Of a DNA stretch of 64,000 nucleotides, positions 1-12,640 are shown one piece after another. How positions within the stretch are numbered: position 1 is the first letter of the stretch; each line of letters begins with the position of its first letter. The stretch comes from Panopea generosa (taxonomy: Eukaryota; Mollusca; Bivalvia; Adapedonta; Hiatellidae): NCBI GenBank assembly GCA_029582155.1, contig CM055905.1, positions 68,035,618 through 68,099,617 on the forward strand, given 5' to 3'. Below the pieces are notes generated by a model. That model searched no databases. It saw nothing but the letters and a program-made list of their open reading frames with translations, and was not told the origin of the DNA. A program made the translations under genes and the position numbers.

Positions 1-129
1 GCCATACTTTCGGTATAAAGAAAACTACACTATTTTGGTCACACTGATATGTCACAAGAAAATGGGAAACAGGTTAGTTTCTATATACATTCACAAAAAA
101 CGCATGTCAAAACTAGGATAATACAACTA

Positions 130-520
130 ACACATCTTCCTGCACGCTGCAGGACATGCATCTGTGTACACGTGCATAAACTGAATCACACCTACATGCA
201 CGTTGCAGGACGTGCATCTGTGTACACGTGCATAAACTGAATCACACCTACATGCAAGCTGCAGGACGTGCATATATGCACACACGAATAAAACTGTAAC
301 ACACCTACCTGCACGTTGCAGGACGTGCATCTATGTACACGTGCATAAACTGTATCACACCTACATGCACAGTGCAGGACGTGCATCTATGCACACACGA
401 ATAAAACTGTAACACACCTACCTGCACGTTGCAGGACGTGCATCTATGTACACGTGCATCTATGCACACACGAATAAAACTGTAACACACCTACCTGCAC
501 GTTGCAGGACATGCATCTGT
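130..520. repeat. ~60-bp tandem array of palindromic units
   Basis: Six to seven units of the form CACCTACMTGCACGTTGCAG + GACGTGCATCTRTGTACACG + TGCATAAACTG occur in a row. Units contain internal inverted pairs (TGCACGTTGCA, TGTACACGTGCA) and alternate between two end variants (CATAAACTGWATCA and CACGAATAAAACTGTAA). The short ORFs here are by-products of the repeat. Confidence 0.85.
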
Positions 521-1359
521 GCAAGCGTCTACTTGCTGATGTTCACTACTGTTCCAACCGTTCGAAAAACGTCCTAAACTGTCATGGATTTCCTCCACTA
601 CCCGACGTCACCTTCTTTCAAGTTATTCCCGCAGTTCTCTGTGAAGACTTTAATTTAACTCGCAAGGCCTCGAGCGTGACCGTGTCGGACGATATGTCCT
701 CTAATTATACATATATAATACCCGATTTTAAAGTGAATACTAACAGGTCACTTATGTAAATAGCTCAATCAAATCACGAATTGCACGTGCTGCTGGTGAT
801 ATAGCTCGTGGAGATGATCACGTGATTCGACCGTATGTAAAGTATCTAGCAATGGGCAAAAGGTAAAGAACTCAAAGCGTTCGTTGCAATGTGACACTCC
901 GTATATACCATCATGCGAGTAAAATCCCTCAGATTCAAAACACAGGTGATATAAACAGAATTTCCCGGCACGATATTTATATTTTTTTCTGTAAACTTAT
1001 TGCAGTACTGTTTGTTATGTTTTGTATGGGTCTTGCGCATGCTTTGATTTATACGTCATCATTATTTAAAGTTTCGCCTACCGGAACAATCTGTCTCTAT
1101 TATAGAGTGCCTTGATTGGTTCTCTAAACTGTTCTATGTGCCTTAGCTGACGTTGATTGGCTGAGAATGCAGCACTTATTGAAATATGGTAATCGGCTGA
1201 TATTACTCCATGTTTATTGGAAAATAAAAGCGTAGCACAGGATTAAAATCAGTTAAAGCTAGCAGTGTTTCTATTTCATTATTTTTGTAATGTCTCTATT
1301 GAAATAAGAATTACTTTATAAATAATATGGTCAACTTAGAAAGAGAGATATGCATACTT

Positions 1360-1362
<3 letters not shown>

Positions 1363-1408
<46 letters not shown>

Positions 1409-1437
1409 AGAGAGAGAGAGAAAGAAGAGAGAGACCG
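1363..1437. repeat. (GA)n microsatellite
   Basis: A GA dinucleotide run with occasional AA interruptions (GAAAGAAGAGAG). Confidence 0.95.
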
Positions 1438-2320
1438 AGAGAGATAGGTTATTGTCAAGAATTTAGATATCAGATATCTGTAGATGCGTAAACTGGTTTC
1501 GTAATAATGTACTGAAACAATAAATAAACACAACTACTCTAAATCTTATACAGTGACTATACTATATATAAACTGACCTTTCTCTATACGATATTGACAC
1601 AGACGGGTATATACGACAACGTATAGCAATGAAGATACTTTCAATTGAACACAACATGGTGTTTTGTTTGCAATCTTAATGCAAAATATTTTATTTCAAA
1701 ACCTACACAGGACTACGAAAAAGGAAGAAGGGGTTTTCTTGGTTTGTGGTTTACTCGTGCGCACGTGTGAGCAGGTCAGCCAAAGAAGTAGGGTACGTAC
1801 ACTTGAGTAAACATATCGGCAAACCGCGACCTTTCATATTTTATAGAACAGTATTATTTTATTTTGACGTATTTCGATTTTCATATAGTATGTTAGAAGA
1901 GAAATATAAAAGTTACGCAGTTGATAGAATCCTTTTTACTAAACTGGCATCCATTATCTAATTATATACAAAAAGGGAAAAAGAAGAAATCTGAGTAAGT
2001 CGTTTGATGTTGCCACAATCCAATTATTTCCCGGGTGACGTCACATATTGGTAACAGACTGGTCAAACATAGCTTAAGATAGTAGTGAACAGTTACTTCT
2101 TTTTTTTATGGACAGGTATAAACATTTTTTTGAATGGACGGGTATAAAATATATTTCTTTTACTTTGTTTGACGAATATGAATATAACGGCACAAGGTAA
2201 AATTTACTTGGAAATAAGCGTGCAATTCATCTCCATCGAGATCTCACAATACGTAATGAATATTTGTAAATGCAGTTGTTCTTTTAAAAAATGGAACAAA
2301 GATGAAGTTGTAATTGTAGA

Positions 2321-2592
2321 GTGTTTAGCGTCGCTTTCAACAATTTTTGTATAATATCGCGACGGTGTCTACTCGAGACAGTATTCTGAGCGCTGTCACA
2401 CTGGAGTATCATGCCGCAGACACAATATACTGACACCGGGCCGACCAGAACTAGAACTGTCATCTAAATGCTGAGCGTCAAGCGAGGAAGCTTCTAGTTC
2501 CATTTAAGTCTTTGGTATGACCCGGTCGGGGATCGAACCCACGAACTTCCGCATGCGAGGTGGACGCTCTACCACCTGACCACGCTGCGGTC
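2321..2592 (-). repeat. tRNA-headed SINE, family A, copy 1
   Basis: On the minus strand it starts with a tRNA-like head: A box GTGGTCAGGTGGTAGAGCG and B box GTTCGATCC, followed by CCCGACCGGGTCATACCA. A body with GAAGCTTCCTCGCTTGACGC follows, and it ends GTTGAAAGCGACGCTAAACAC. Compared with other copies it has lost ~25 bases at the internal GGTATCATACC palindrome. Confidence 0.85.
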
Positions 2593-2671
2593 AGAGCAAA
2601 GATGAAAAAGTGAACAAGGATTAAAAAGATAGTTGAATAAATATGAATGAAATGATGTAGCTGTTTCAGAA

Positions 2672-2865
2672 TTAAAGTTGAGCGCTTGGTCCAGTGGCAG
2701 AGGCTCGGATCCGAGACCCTGGGTTCGATCCTTTACCGCGGCTTTGTGATGTGTCCTTGAGCAAGACACTTGATCCGCATAGCTTATTTAATGGTTCTAC
2801 CCAGAAAGACATCAAGCGTGTTATCGTCTAAGTTGTAAGAATTTGTTTATCGTTCAATGTAAAAT
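2672..2865 (+). repeat. tRNA-headed SINE, family C, copy 1
   Basis: Head GAGCGCTTGGTCCAGTGGCA, B box GGTTCGATCC, then TGTGTCCTTGAGCAAGACAC, TTGATCCGCATAGCTTATTT and CTACCCAGAAAGACATCAAG. Confidence 0.75.
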
Positions 2866-3550
2866 TAATATGTGTTATTGTGAACCAATTTAATTCTAAG
2901 CGTTTACCAAAAAGAACAATTTTGTAAACAAGGGGCCAAAGCAATACTATCAGCCGAAATACAAGGTAAAACTACCATGTCGTGCATAAACGGGATCACA
3001 TGTATCAGTGTTTGGAATCGCTTTACCCGACTCAATGACAAAAAAATACTCAAGGATTAAACATAAACAACCCAATGTCTGATCCTTTATCCCTATTTTT
3101 TTCTTTGTTTTAATACGTTTTAAATTTTATATAACAATAATTTGTTTTTATTTTTCCGTAAGTAAGGGCAAAGTTGTTTTGTCTTGTGGGTAGTTGGTAT
3201 AGAAATCAAATGTATTACTTTTACTTCCTACATCCGTTACGCCATGTCTCCAAGAGCTATTGATATTGTTGTCAGGAGGGGATATGGAGCATTTTGATAT
3301 TTGAGGCGCCAATTACTGAATAACAGTTAACATTTAGGATATCATAATAATTTATATTGTAGTTATTTACTGTTTTTTTTGTATATTCTGACTTATAAAT
3401 GTTTGCAGACCCATTTAAGAAAAACTGCACAACAAAAACGATATTGGTAAATCATGTATCACATGGATTCATTTTATAAGGCTGAGTACAAGGCAGGCCT
3501 AAATACATATAGCACAAAATAATAATCACAGTGGCCCCTTAATAACATTA

Positions 3551-4473
3551 ACAAGAGGGCCTGAGGACGCTCTACTGACTCATAGTGGCCATAGCACTTT
3601 TTGAAATTCTCCTATGCAATAGAAATATCGGGGCGGGGTCATTTTTAACCCTAGGGATAAGATTTGAACAAAACTATAGTTGGTAATCATTACTACATAA
3701 ACATTTTGAAAATCTGTTGGGCTGTTCATGAGATGAAGATTTCAGTTCAATTGGCCTAGTGGTTTCAGAACAGATGAAAGAAAAAGAGAATTTTCTGTTT
3801 TCCCATAGTATCCCTATGTAAAATTCTAAGTCCCCTTACAGGGCCCCTATAAATTTTAGCTCCTTAATTCTTATCTGCAATCAAATCCCTACACATAGGG
3901 ATAATTTATGCCAAATATGAACAAATCTGACATACCGGTTCTTAAGAAAACGATTTAAGTAATTCCCAATTTTTACCCTTTTGGGGCCCCTCCTGACCCC
4001 TTAAGACAGTGGAACCCATTCATTTTTACAAATCTGAACTTCCTTCACCAAACAATGCTTCTGTGAAGATATAGACCAAATCATTTCTATTTAAAAAAAT
4101 AAATAAATAAATATTATGACATGTGTCCCCTAATTGAACCCTCGGGGCGGGGTCATATTTAACCCTAGGGAAACCATTTGAACAAATCTAACAAAACTAT
4201 AGTTGGTTATCATTACTACATAAACATTTTGAAAATCTGTTGGGCCGTTCATGAGAAGAAGATTTTTTAAGTTTTGGACTATTTTTAGTAACGGCGGCCA
4301 TCTTGAATTTCAGATAAAAAAAAAACTTCTGTATAGTCTCCTATGCAACACAAAAATGCATGTGAAGTTTCAGTTTAATTGGCCTAGTGGTTTCAGAGAA
4401 AGTGCTGCTAACAGACGACGGACAACGCGCTATCGCATAAGCAATTCTGGCCTTTGGCCAGTAGAGCTAAAAA
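3551..4473 (+). repeat. ~1 kb interspersed repeat, copy 1
   Basis: Opens with AAGAGGGCCTGAGGACGCTC and ends CCAGTAGAGCTAAAA. It contains an internal direct repeat (AACCCTAGGGAHACCATTTG ... TTTTGGACTATTTTTAGTAA). Short ORFs in it are repeat artefacts shared by all copies. Confidence 0.85.
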
Positions 4474-5666
4474 TCACACATGGACATGCTTTTTGTAAAC
4501 TATTAACCTTAAGGTTGTTTTGGTAAAATGAATTGTTATTCTCTTTAGTTAGTAAAAAATTAGACCAGTTCAACACGGTATCTGGGCGGGCGGATTTCGT
4601 TAATTTTCAATTGAATGGGGCCATGTACTAGCGCCGAATTTCAATCAATTTAACTATACTTGCTTTATTTTAGGGGCGTGCCCCGGATGTTCTGTTCTTC
4701 CTGAATCCGCTATTGAGCTGTTTTATATTGTGACCTGTGGTTTTATGGAGAGAACCTATCAGCAACAGTTATTTCCTTATATGCCGAACCCTCAACAACT
4801 GTCTTATCATATCACTGCTATGTGCTGTTGAAATTATCTTAATTATATTTTCTGGTGTCCAATGTAACTTGTAAAGAAATGTAGATGAACATCATACGAC
4901 TCGTATAAGATGGGTTTAAGGTTCAGATAGAAAATTCCGTCCTTTGGAATACTTATTGTAATTAACATTCATACTGTTATTTATATTTTTACCACCAACA
5001 TCAAATATTACGTCATATGCTTTTGATACGTCACAACAGGGTAGGGCGAGCGCATGAAGGCTGAAAAAATCCGTATCCGATAACAGTACGAGGAAATTCT
5101 CGGCCCTGATTTTGTATTCGATGTCATTTGTTACTGGTATAGACAGGACTTTGCTGGAGGAAGGACAAAGAACCATACAACCTTCCGAAAGCTGGTCTGG
5201 TTAAGACAGAGCACAAACACTATCAGAATCGGCAAAATCTCAGTTTTGCTTATCAGCTCAACACCTCGCTGGTGGTGATACTAAAGGTCATCCTCGAAAA
5301 AACACGTGGCCTCTGCTTGAGGACAATGCTCCATCAGTCATATGAATAAAAAAGTCATGCTATAAATGGACGGTCATCTTCGCAATTTTCTCTGCTTCAA
5401 GATTATCTTTTACTTTCAAATAAATTTAATGCACATGTTAAAACAAAATAAGCATAAACCCTCCGTAAAACTATGTAGAATGGAATTTGGCATAGAATCA
5501 AACCTTGGCAAACCGTTAAGAAAAATGCTTCACTTAGGGACTTGAAATGGAAAGAGATCACCAAATGCGTGTTTAAAATTCCAGGTACCATACGCAAGCG
5601 TGGTGATACAGATCTATCATTGATTCTGTCTAAAAGTGCCCCTGAAAATCCATAAGTCAATGAAAT

Positions 5667-6600
5667 ATGGCAACTGAAAAGGATATCGCCAACTGTGCCT
5701 GTAAAGGGAATCAAACTAGTAAAGCACTATCGGATGTGTCTAGCGACATGATTAAATGTGCTCCTGACAACACAAGTTCAATGTGTTACAATATTTTAAT
5801 GAATACAGTTAAGAGAGATATATCTGCTGTTGAGGCTTCATTTGAACTACATAGAATGCCACTGTATGGGCCCGGCTAACTACCTAGAACTGCCACTGCA
5901 TGGGCCTAGCCAACTTCCTAGACTGAATAGGTGCAGTCATACATTTAAATCGGCCAATCTCTCGGGTTTTAGAGTTATTGAAAAAGGTGAGAGCGTCGTC
6001 ACAAAGAGTTCTACTCTTGGCCAGTATTTAACTGGGTCTCCGAAACATATTCACACACTCTGGAGGAAAGACTTTTAAGGAAAATTTAGATATTAATGCA
6101 GACATTAAAGATACAATCGTAATATACCACAAGTGGATTGGTTGAGAATGAATCAATGATAAACTTTTCAATTTCAAAGATGGCAAATTTAACCAATAAC
6201 CTTTACGTCTGGTCGTGTCGGGAACAGCTGGATATGGTCAATCGTATTTGATTAAATGTTTTGTCAAAGCAACTGTACAGCTATTTAATTCTAATAAATC
6301 AGTTGTTCAACTGGAAACATAATTGGAGGTGTATCTTTGTAGTTTTCTTAAAGGCCAACATCACACACTGGGAAAGAAATATCGGCGCCTCAATGTTCAA
6401 CAGGAGATATATTGCAAGAAGATGAACCCACTCTCATTGAGGGTAACAACATTAGGCTGGATGAAGTTTATGTGCAGGCACGGTGAAGGAAAAGGAAAAC
6501 TACGATATATCCTGGTGGTTTACCCGTTTTCTTTGGGGATGACATGCAACTGCATCCCGTCTTGGAACTACTGTTTATAATAATACCAAAAAGATAACGC
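5667..6600 (+). pseudogene. Decayed PIF1-type helicase relic, probably from a Helitron-like element
   Basis: Scattered fragments in shifting frames match the helicase part of Helitron/PIF1-like proteins. RDISAVEASFELHRMPLY (5812-5868) resembles the segment preceding the helicase core in these elements. A degenerate Walker A follows at 6203-6260 (LRLVVSGTAGYGQSYLIKC, where GTAGTGKS is expected; the catalytic Lys is replaced by Gln). After a stop and a frame change there is CSFLKGQ (cf. HSFLKLP), then TTLGWM (cf. RKTLGWVD), and at ~6510-6560 GGLPVFFGDDMQLHPV (cf. GGIPVIFVGDFKQLPPV). Stops and frameshifts separate these motifs, so it is dead. Neither the Rep domain nor the Helitron ends were located. 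Confidence 0.68.
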
Positions 6601-6682
6601 CAACTGCATTGCATGGAAAGAATGTGTAAATATAGCTACACTCAATACTGCTGTTCATTAAATAATAATGAAAACGATTTAA

Positions 6683-7212
6683 AAGAAGTGCACATCGTGC
6701 ACGTAGGACAACTGCTAACCTTTAGACAAATAACGTGCAAGTGATTAGCCCACGTTATCTCCTATTGCGTATGTCTGGGATGATCTCGGATGGCGGGTTC
6801 GGGCATGTGTGGCTCCGCAAAGAAACGCCAGAGAGTTGCGCCAAGCCCGCGTTCAAACATGCACAAGGTCGTATAGCTACCATAGTATCGTCTATGAGGC
6901 GTAGATGTAAAGCCTGTATTGTATTGAGAGCGGTATTAATTTGTTAAATTGACACGAAGCATCGATGGTATTCCGGACGTTATGTGCCCATTTAATCAAA
7001 TATATCAATGAAATGTTCAGGTTAGTCGTTTTATATTGTTGTGTTTAAAAGATGGTCCATTTAAATTTCTAAATGGGTTTAGTGTATCAATACAAAACAT
7101 GTTGACAACATTCTATTTCTTATAAAAAGCACACTAAGAAAACTCGCTAATCACTTGCACGTTATTTGTCTAAAGGTTAGCAGTTGTCCTACGTGCACGA
7201 TGTGCACTTCTT
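6683..7212. mobile_element. MITE with perfect 67-bp terminal inverted repeats and TTAA flanks
   Basis: The left end (6683-6749) and right end (7146-7212) are exact reverse complements over 67 bases, starting AAGAAGTGCACATCGTGCAC. TTAA lies directly outside both ends (6679-6682 and 7213-7216), consistent with a TTAA target-site duplication, although the flanking sequence is itself AT-rich. The 396-base interior has no transposase, so the element is non-autonomous. Perfect end identity suggests recent insertion. It lies just after the helicase relic. Confidence 0.88.
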
Positions 7213-7219
7213 TTAAATA

Positions 7220-9600
7220 TATTTAAATATATATCTTTTATATGTCTTTATTTTCTCTTGAAATATAACGTGATATGAATGACCAACACTGTTTGGCAAT
7301 GTCCGTAGATAGGATTATGCGAGACATTTCGTCATTAATTTGTACCGTTTAGGGGATTTAATTTTTCTTTCAGAGATGCACGATTCTTGCAAAGTTTGAA
7401 AAGCCGGGTTACAAGAGCGTGAAAGAAAATCAATGGTAAAAGCAGACCCTGTAGGAATGTATGTGACGATAGAAAACATCACTGTTCACTAACGCGTTGG
7501 CCGCCAGCAATCGTATAATAAATAATAAACCATGAAAATGAAAAACGCATTGTGGAATAAAAAAACTCCACTTGAAAAGACTGATGACCGGGCGTCAAAT
7601 AATGTTCATACGCCTTCTTTAATCGAGTGTTGTTATTGAATGAATGACTGGTGTTTTACGGCACGTCGACACATGAGTAGGTCATTTTGTGCGCGCAAAG
7701 GTTAATGAACGAGATGATTACAATTACATATAAAATATTGTTAAAACTCTTTACAAATAAAAAAGTGAACTATTAAAACTTTATGTAAAAAATAAAAACA
7801 AATTGACTTCTTCACAAAAAAATCGAAAAAGATGACAGTGTTAATATCAAATTATCATGTAACTTATGTGTACTGTAACTGATCCGCTTCCTAGAAACTA
7901 GCACAGGTCATTTTGTACCATATATATATTGTATCTAAACTATAAACTCGATATGATTGCTGAAAGAACACCTTGATTTATACACTTCGTGTGTACCTTT
8001 TGAAAGCTCAGGAGTTTCGCCCATACAATTAACATGGGAGTTGCCGGTTAGAACCAAGACATACTCAAGGGAGCCAATCGGATGGAACGGGGAACGTGGT
8101 CTTCTTTTCGGGAGATTGAAACCTTGATGGGAACATTTACTGGGGGAAGGGTCCGTTAAAGTTGCAATGAAATATTGTCGTTTTTTTAGTGTGGGGGCCT
8201 TTATAAACTGGACACTTTAGTGAGAGGAGATTCGGACAGAGACTCGGAGAGGCAGTCTCTTACGGAGTGGGAACTCTGATCTGTCGCTTGGCACCTTGCT
8301 ATCTGTTGCTAAGAATTAAAAGTACTATTTGTAAAACCACGTGTTTGTTCTTAGTAGTACAAAGAATTCAAAATAAAGAACGTTCTTTAACCAGAAGCAG
8401 GATATATACATATATCTGTTCGTTATTGTTATTATAAAACAGAGATGTTATTGCATTAAACATTTATTAAATACAGTGCATTACCATTAATGTCTTTACA
8501 TCCGCAAAAACATATTTTCAAGATATATTTAAGATTAACACTATTGTAACCAACACTCAATGAGAAGTCCAACAAAAGTATTGGCTCAGTGATAAATCGA
8601 TGGAAATTTTCGATTCTGAAGCACGATCTAAATATGTTTGAGATTTATTGTTATTATATATGAAGATATCGGTTATTTTAATTTAAAAATATTTAACCTT
8701 ATTATTTATGTCTTTACATTAGTAATTATGGGCACTGAAATCGCCCTAAAGCATAAAAATGTATGGTAATTGTGCAATGAGATCATCAGTTATACTTGAT
8801 GTTTGATTTAAAGAACAAACTGTAATAACTATATGCAGTGTACCACTAGCTGCAACTACTTGACTAGTTCAGTGTGGGACGTTTCTATTAATAAAAATAG
8901 ATACACCGCCAGATGCACTTTAATTTATATCAAAAAAGCATTATGTAAAGAAAACTGTTAAAATTAGTTAAATCAATTGTATGATTTTGTTTGAACTGTT
9001 CATTTATCTGGTGGAAGTACTGGTTCTAATGCCACTTCCGATTTTACAACCTTGACACCGGGCATCTGAAGGATCGCACAGTGGATCCAACCGTATGACG
9101 CCTTTGGTGGCAAGTTCCTGTGAAACACCTTGCAGCATTTTAAGCATTTCCAGAATATGGACAAAACATGTGACCTGGCCAGTCAAAAATTAGGGAAGTG
9201 AATGGTTTCTGAAATTAAATATTGACATTATTACAACACGGTAGAATCTAAATCGTTTGATCAGAAATGCTATAGCTAAAAGTATGTCAATGGTAAAGTT
9301 GACATAAATTTTAAATCATTTCAATTTACTACAATTAGAACAAAGAACATATCTCAAACATATCGGAAGTATTTCAGTAATAAATGGCACTTACATTAAA
9401 ACACATGAATTCAAATTAATTCTGCAGTTAGATGCCATTTCGGAATTATATACTTCGCACAACATAACTGTTATTATGTGCATTTGTTCACAACTAAACT
9501 CAGACTGTAAGATATGGGAAAACTATAAAAATAACTAAACTCCATATTGAATTGATAATGGGCAAATTTTATTTTGCCAAAATACTCAAACAAAAAGTAT
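7220..9600. other. No gene seen
   Basis: AT-rich sequence. A SINE-tail-like fragment (GAATGAATGACTGGTGTTTTACGGC) lies at ~7638 and recurs at ~16725. A 60-codon minus-strand ORF at 9004-9186 has no recognised match. Confidence 0.6.
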
Positions 9601-9606
9601 AATAAA

Positions 9607-10618
9607 CAAGAGGCCCAAGAGGGCCTGAGGATGCTCTACTGACTCATAGTGGCCATAGCACTTTTTGAAAATCTACTATGAAATAGAAACATCGGGGCGG
9701 GGTAATTTTTAACTCTAGGGACACCATTTGAACAAATTTAAAAAATCTATAGTTGGTCATCATTATTACATAAACATTTTGAAAATCTGTTGGACCGTTC
9801 ATGAGAAGAAGATTTTTTAAGTTTTGGACTATTTTTAGTAATGGTGGCCATTTTGAATTTTAGCTAGAAAAAAAAATCTTTTGTATAGTCTCCTATGCAA
9901 TAGAAACATTCGTGTGAAGTTTCAGTTTAATTGGCCTAGTGGTTTCAGAATAAATGAAAAATAAGAGAGAATTTTCTGTTTTCCCACAGTATCCATATGT
10001 AAAATTCGATGTCCCCTTACAGGGCCCGTATATATTTTAGCCCCTAAATTCTTATCTGCAATCAAACCTCAACACTTAGGAAAATTTATACCAAATATGT
10101 ACAAATCTGACATACCGGTTAAGAAATTTTTTTATTAATTCCCAATTTGTACCCTTTTGGGGCCCCTCCTGACCCCTTAAGACAACCCAGTCATTTTTAC
10201 AAATCTTAACATCCTTTACCTAACGATGCTTTAGTGAAGATTATTTCCATTTAAAAAAAAAAAAAAAAAAATTATATTGACATGTGTCCCCTAATTGAAC
10301 TCTCAGGGCAACATCATTTTTAACCCTAGGGACACTATTTGAACAAATCTAACAGAACTAAAGTTGGTCAATATTACTACAAAAACATTTTGAAAATCTG
10401 TTGGGCCAGTCATGAGAAGATTTTTCAAGTTTGGACTATTTTTAGTAACGGCGGCCATCTTGAATTTCACATCGAAAAAGAAAATCTTCTGTATAGTCTC
10501 CTTTGCAATAGAAACACCCATGTGAAGTTTCAGTTTAATTGGCCCAGTGGTTTCAGAACTGACGACAGACAACACGTCATCGCATAAGCACTTCTGGCCT
10601 TTGCCAGTAGAGCTAAAA
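9607..10618 (+). repeat. ~1 kb interspersed repeat, copy 2 (complete)
   Basis: Starts CAAGAGGCCCAAGAGGGCCT and ends GGCCTTTGCCAGTAGAGCTA. The first and second halves repeat the block around AAAATCTGTTGGRCCGTTCA ... GGCGGCCATCTTGAATTTCA. It contains a poly-A run near 10253-10270. Confidence 0.87.
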
Positions 10619-10619
10619 T

Positions 10620-12000
10620 AATATCTGGGCGAACATTTAGTTTCGTTTTACTTCTCCAATGGCAGATATGCAACATAACAAGTTACTATTGTATGTGAAT
10701 TTGTTAACAGAATACACCGATATCCGAATAAGTAGCGGATAGATTCGTTGTATTGTATTTCGCCATTCCTACTTCATTACCGATGTCCGAATAAGTAGTG
10801 GATAGATTCCGTATTGTTTTTCGTCATTCCTACTCCATTACACCGATGTCTGAATAAGTAGCGGATAGATTCTCTGTATTTGTACAGACATATGGTACTC
10901 TAAAACAATGAGTTCAGACACTAAAACACCAACAGTAGCTGGTTAGTATGTTGTGTCACGTGATGCATGTCGCGATACCGTTATAGACAGGCACGATATT
11001 GTAGCCACGCATCACACTGGCAGGACTCTACCAGATAACATGAGAAACAATATTCAAGTACTCGTTTTTCAGTTAAAAAGGCATTTAGAATGATCAATGA
11101 ACAGTTATATATTTTGCTTGAATTATGTGTATAGAAAAGTTATTTATTTTTTAGAATTTACCATTTTGTGTTTAAAAGTTAGCCATATTTGAAGTACATT
11201 TTTTTCATTTCTTATAAAGCAACAAGCTTTAGAAGGGCGTTGATTTTTTTCCATTGCGAATTAGAGCTCTTGTCATTGTAGTTTCTGACAGTCCAGAGCA
11301 AAGACAATGACTTTAATAATAGTTCAACATGTGATAATGGGATAGTTCAGCTGTGATCTCAAATACTTTTTTCGGAACACAGTAATGCTTTATGTTCCAA
11401 TTGTTCATTTAATATAACTTCTTTTACCCTGAATACCATCTGGGTGCATTTTATTTAAGATTCATCATTGTTCCTTGTTGAGGTGTTGTTTTCGTGTATT
11501 GAGATGTTATTCGATTCCAAAAAGAAAAGACGGTCTTTAAAAGATATATCGTTGTACGAGCATTAAATGTATAAAAAAGGTATGCAGGCCGAGTAACTGG
11601 GTTTAATTTGTATAGATTAAATACAAGAGTTTTTCCCCTTAGAAACAAAATATATGGAACAAGTCTATCTTTGTCGTCGAATTTATTCTAGTTGGAGAGT
11701 GCGAAACAACTTTCCACGCTTCCTAACAGCTTAGCATACAACATGGGTCTACAAAATGTCAGTGATGTTTATTTATTTGATGTTTTGTTCACAAGTACAT
11801 CGTGCTTGTATTACTACACATAGACATGTCCTAGTTAAGGAACGGACATCAAACTTTTGAAAAAGAGAGACATTGTAGCCTTCTTCTCAATTCGGTTGTT
11901 ATATATCGCTGCATATTGAATTAAGTGTATGTAATATGACAAATAACAAATAAATATTGTTTAAACCAAACTTTGATGAAACTTCACAAGAGTGCTTACA
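10620..12000. other. No gene seen; short degenerate direct repeats at 10.7 kb
   Basis: CCGATRTCYGAATAAGTAGYGGATAGATTC occurs three times between 10711 and 10875 at ~60-70 base spacing. The rest shows nothing recognisable. Confidence 0.6.
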
Positions 12001-12004
12001 GATG

Positions 12005-12640
12005 TTGTTTTACCAATGGCGGTCTTCCTTGAACAGGTGCTGAATCAATTCAGACGGACTTGACATAAGCTACCAATTTCGATGTCGGTATTGCGATTGT
12101 GATTGGAATTTTAAATAACTTGGCATAAATGTTCACTATGACAAGACGATGTGTCATGGGACTGACTTGGGTCTGTTCGTCAAAGGTAATAAATCAAGGT
12201 CAAGTGTTTGAAAATCCGATGTATACACTGTTTCGTCCTGTCCGGACCGTATCTTCTTTAGTTGTGATTGCATTTTTAAATAACTCAGCACAAACGTTCA
12301 CTAGCACAAGACGATGTGTCATGCGAATGACTCGGGTCTGTTCGTCAAAGGTCAAGGTCATAGCTCAAGTGTTTGAAAATCCAATGCATACACTGTTTCA
12401 TCCTGTCCGAACGTATCTTATTTAGTTGATTGTATTTTAAAATAACTCGGCACAAATGTTACCAGGACAAGATGTGCCATACGAGTGACTTGGGTCTGTT
12501 ATTCAAAGGTCAAGGTCAAATCTACGTCCGTCCACTGCTGTCCGGACGTATCTTTAGTTTGGATTGGGTTTTTAAATAACCCAGCACAAATGTTCACTAG
12601 GACAAGACGATGTCATGCGAATGACTCGGGTCTGTGCGTC
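12005..12640 (+). repeat. ~165-bp tandem array, about 4 units
   Basis: Units contain ACAAGACGATGTGTCATGCG, ACTCGGGTCTGTTCGTCAAA, GGTCAAGGTCA and TAAATAACTCAGCACAAATG. Later units are shortened. The short ORFs here follow from the repeat. Confidence 0.8.

Noticed and set aside
4251-4526. 91-codon ORF
   Set aside because: Lies in the ~1 kb interspersed repeat; the same reading appears at 10339 and on the minus strand at 27591.
9004-9186. 60-codon minus-strand ORF (MTGQVTCFVHILEMLKMLQG start)
   Set aside because: Reads fairly protein-like, but I recognise no family and see no convincing splice partners.
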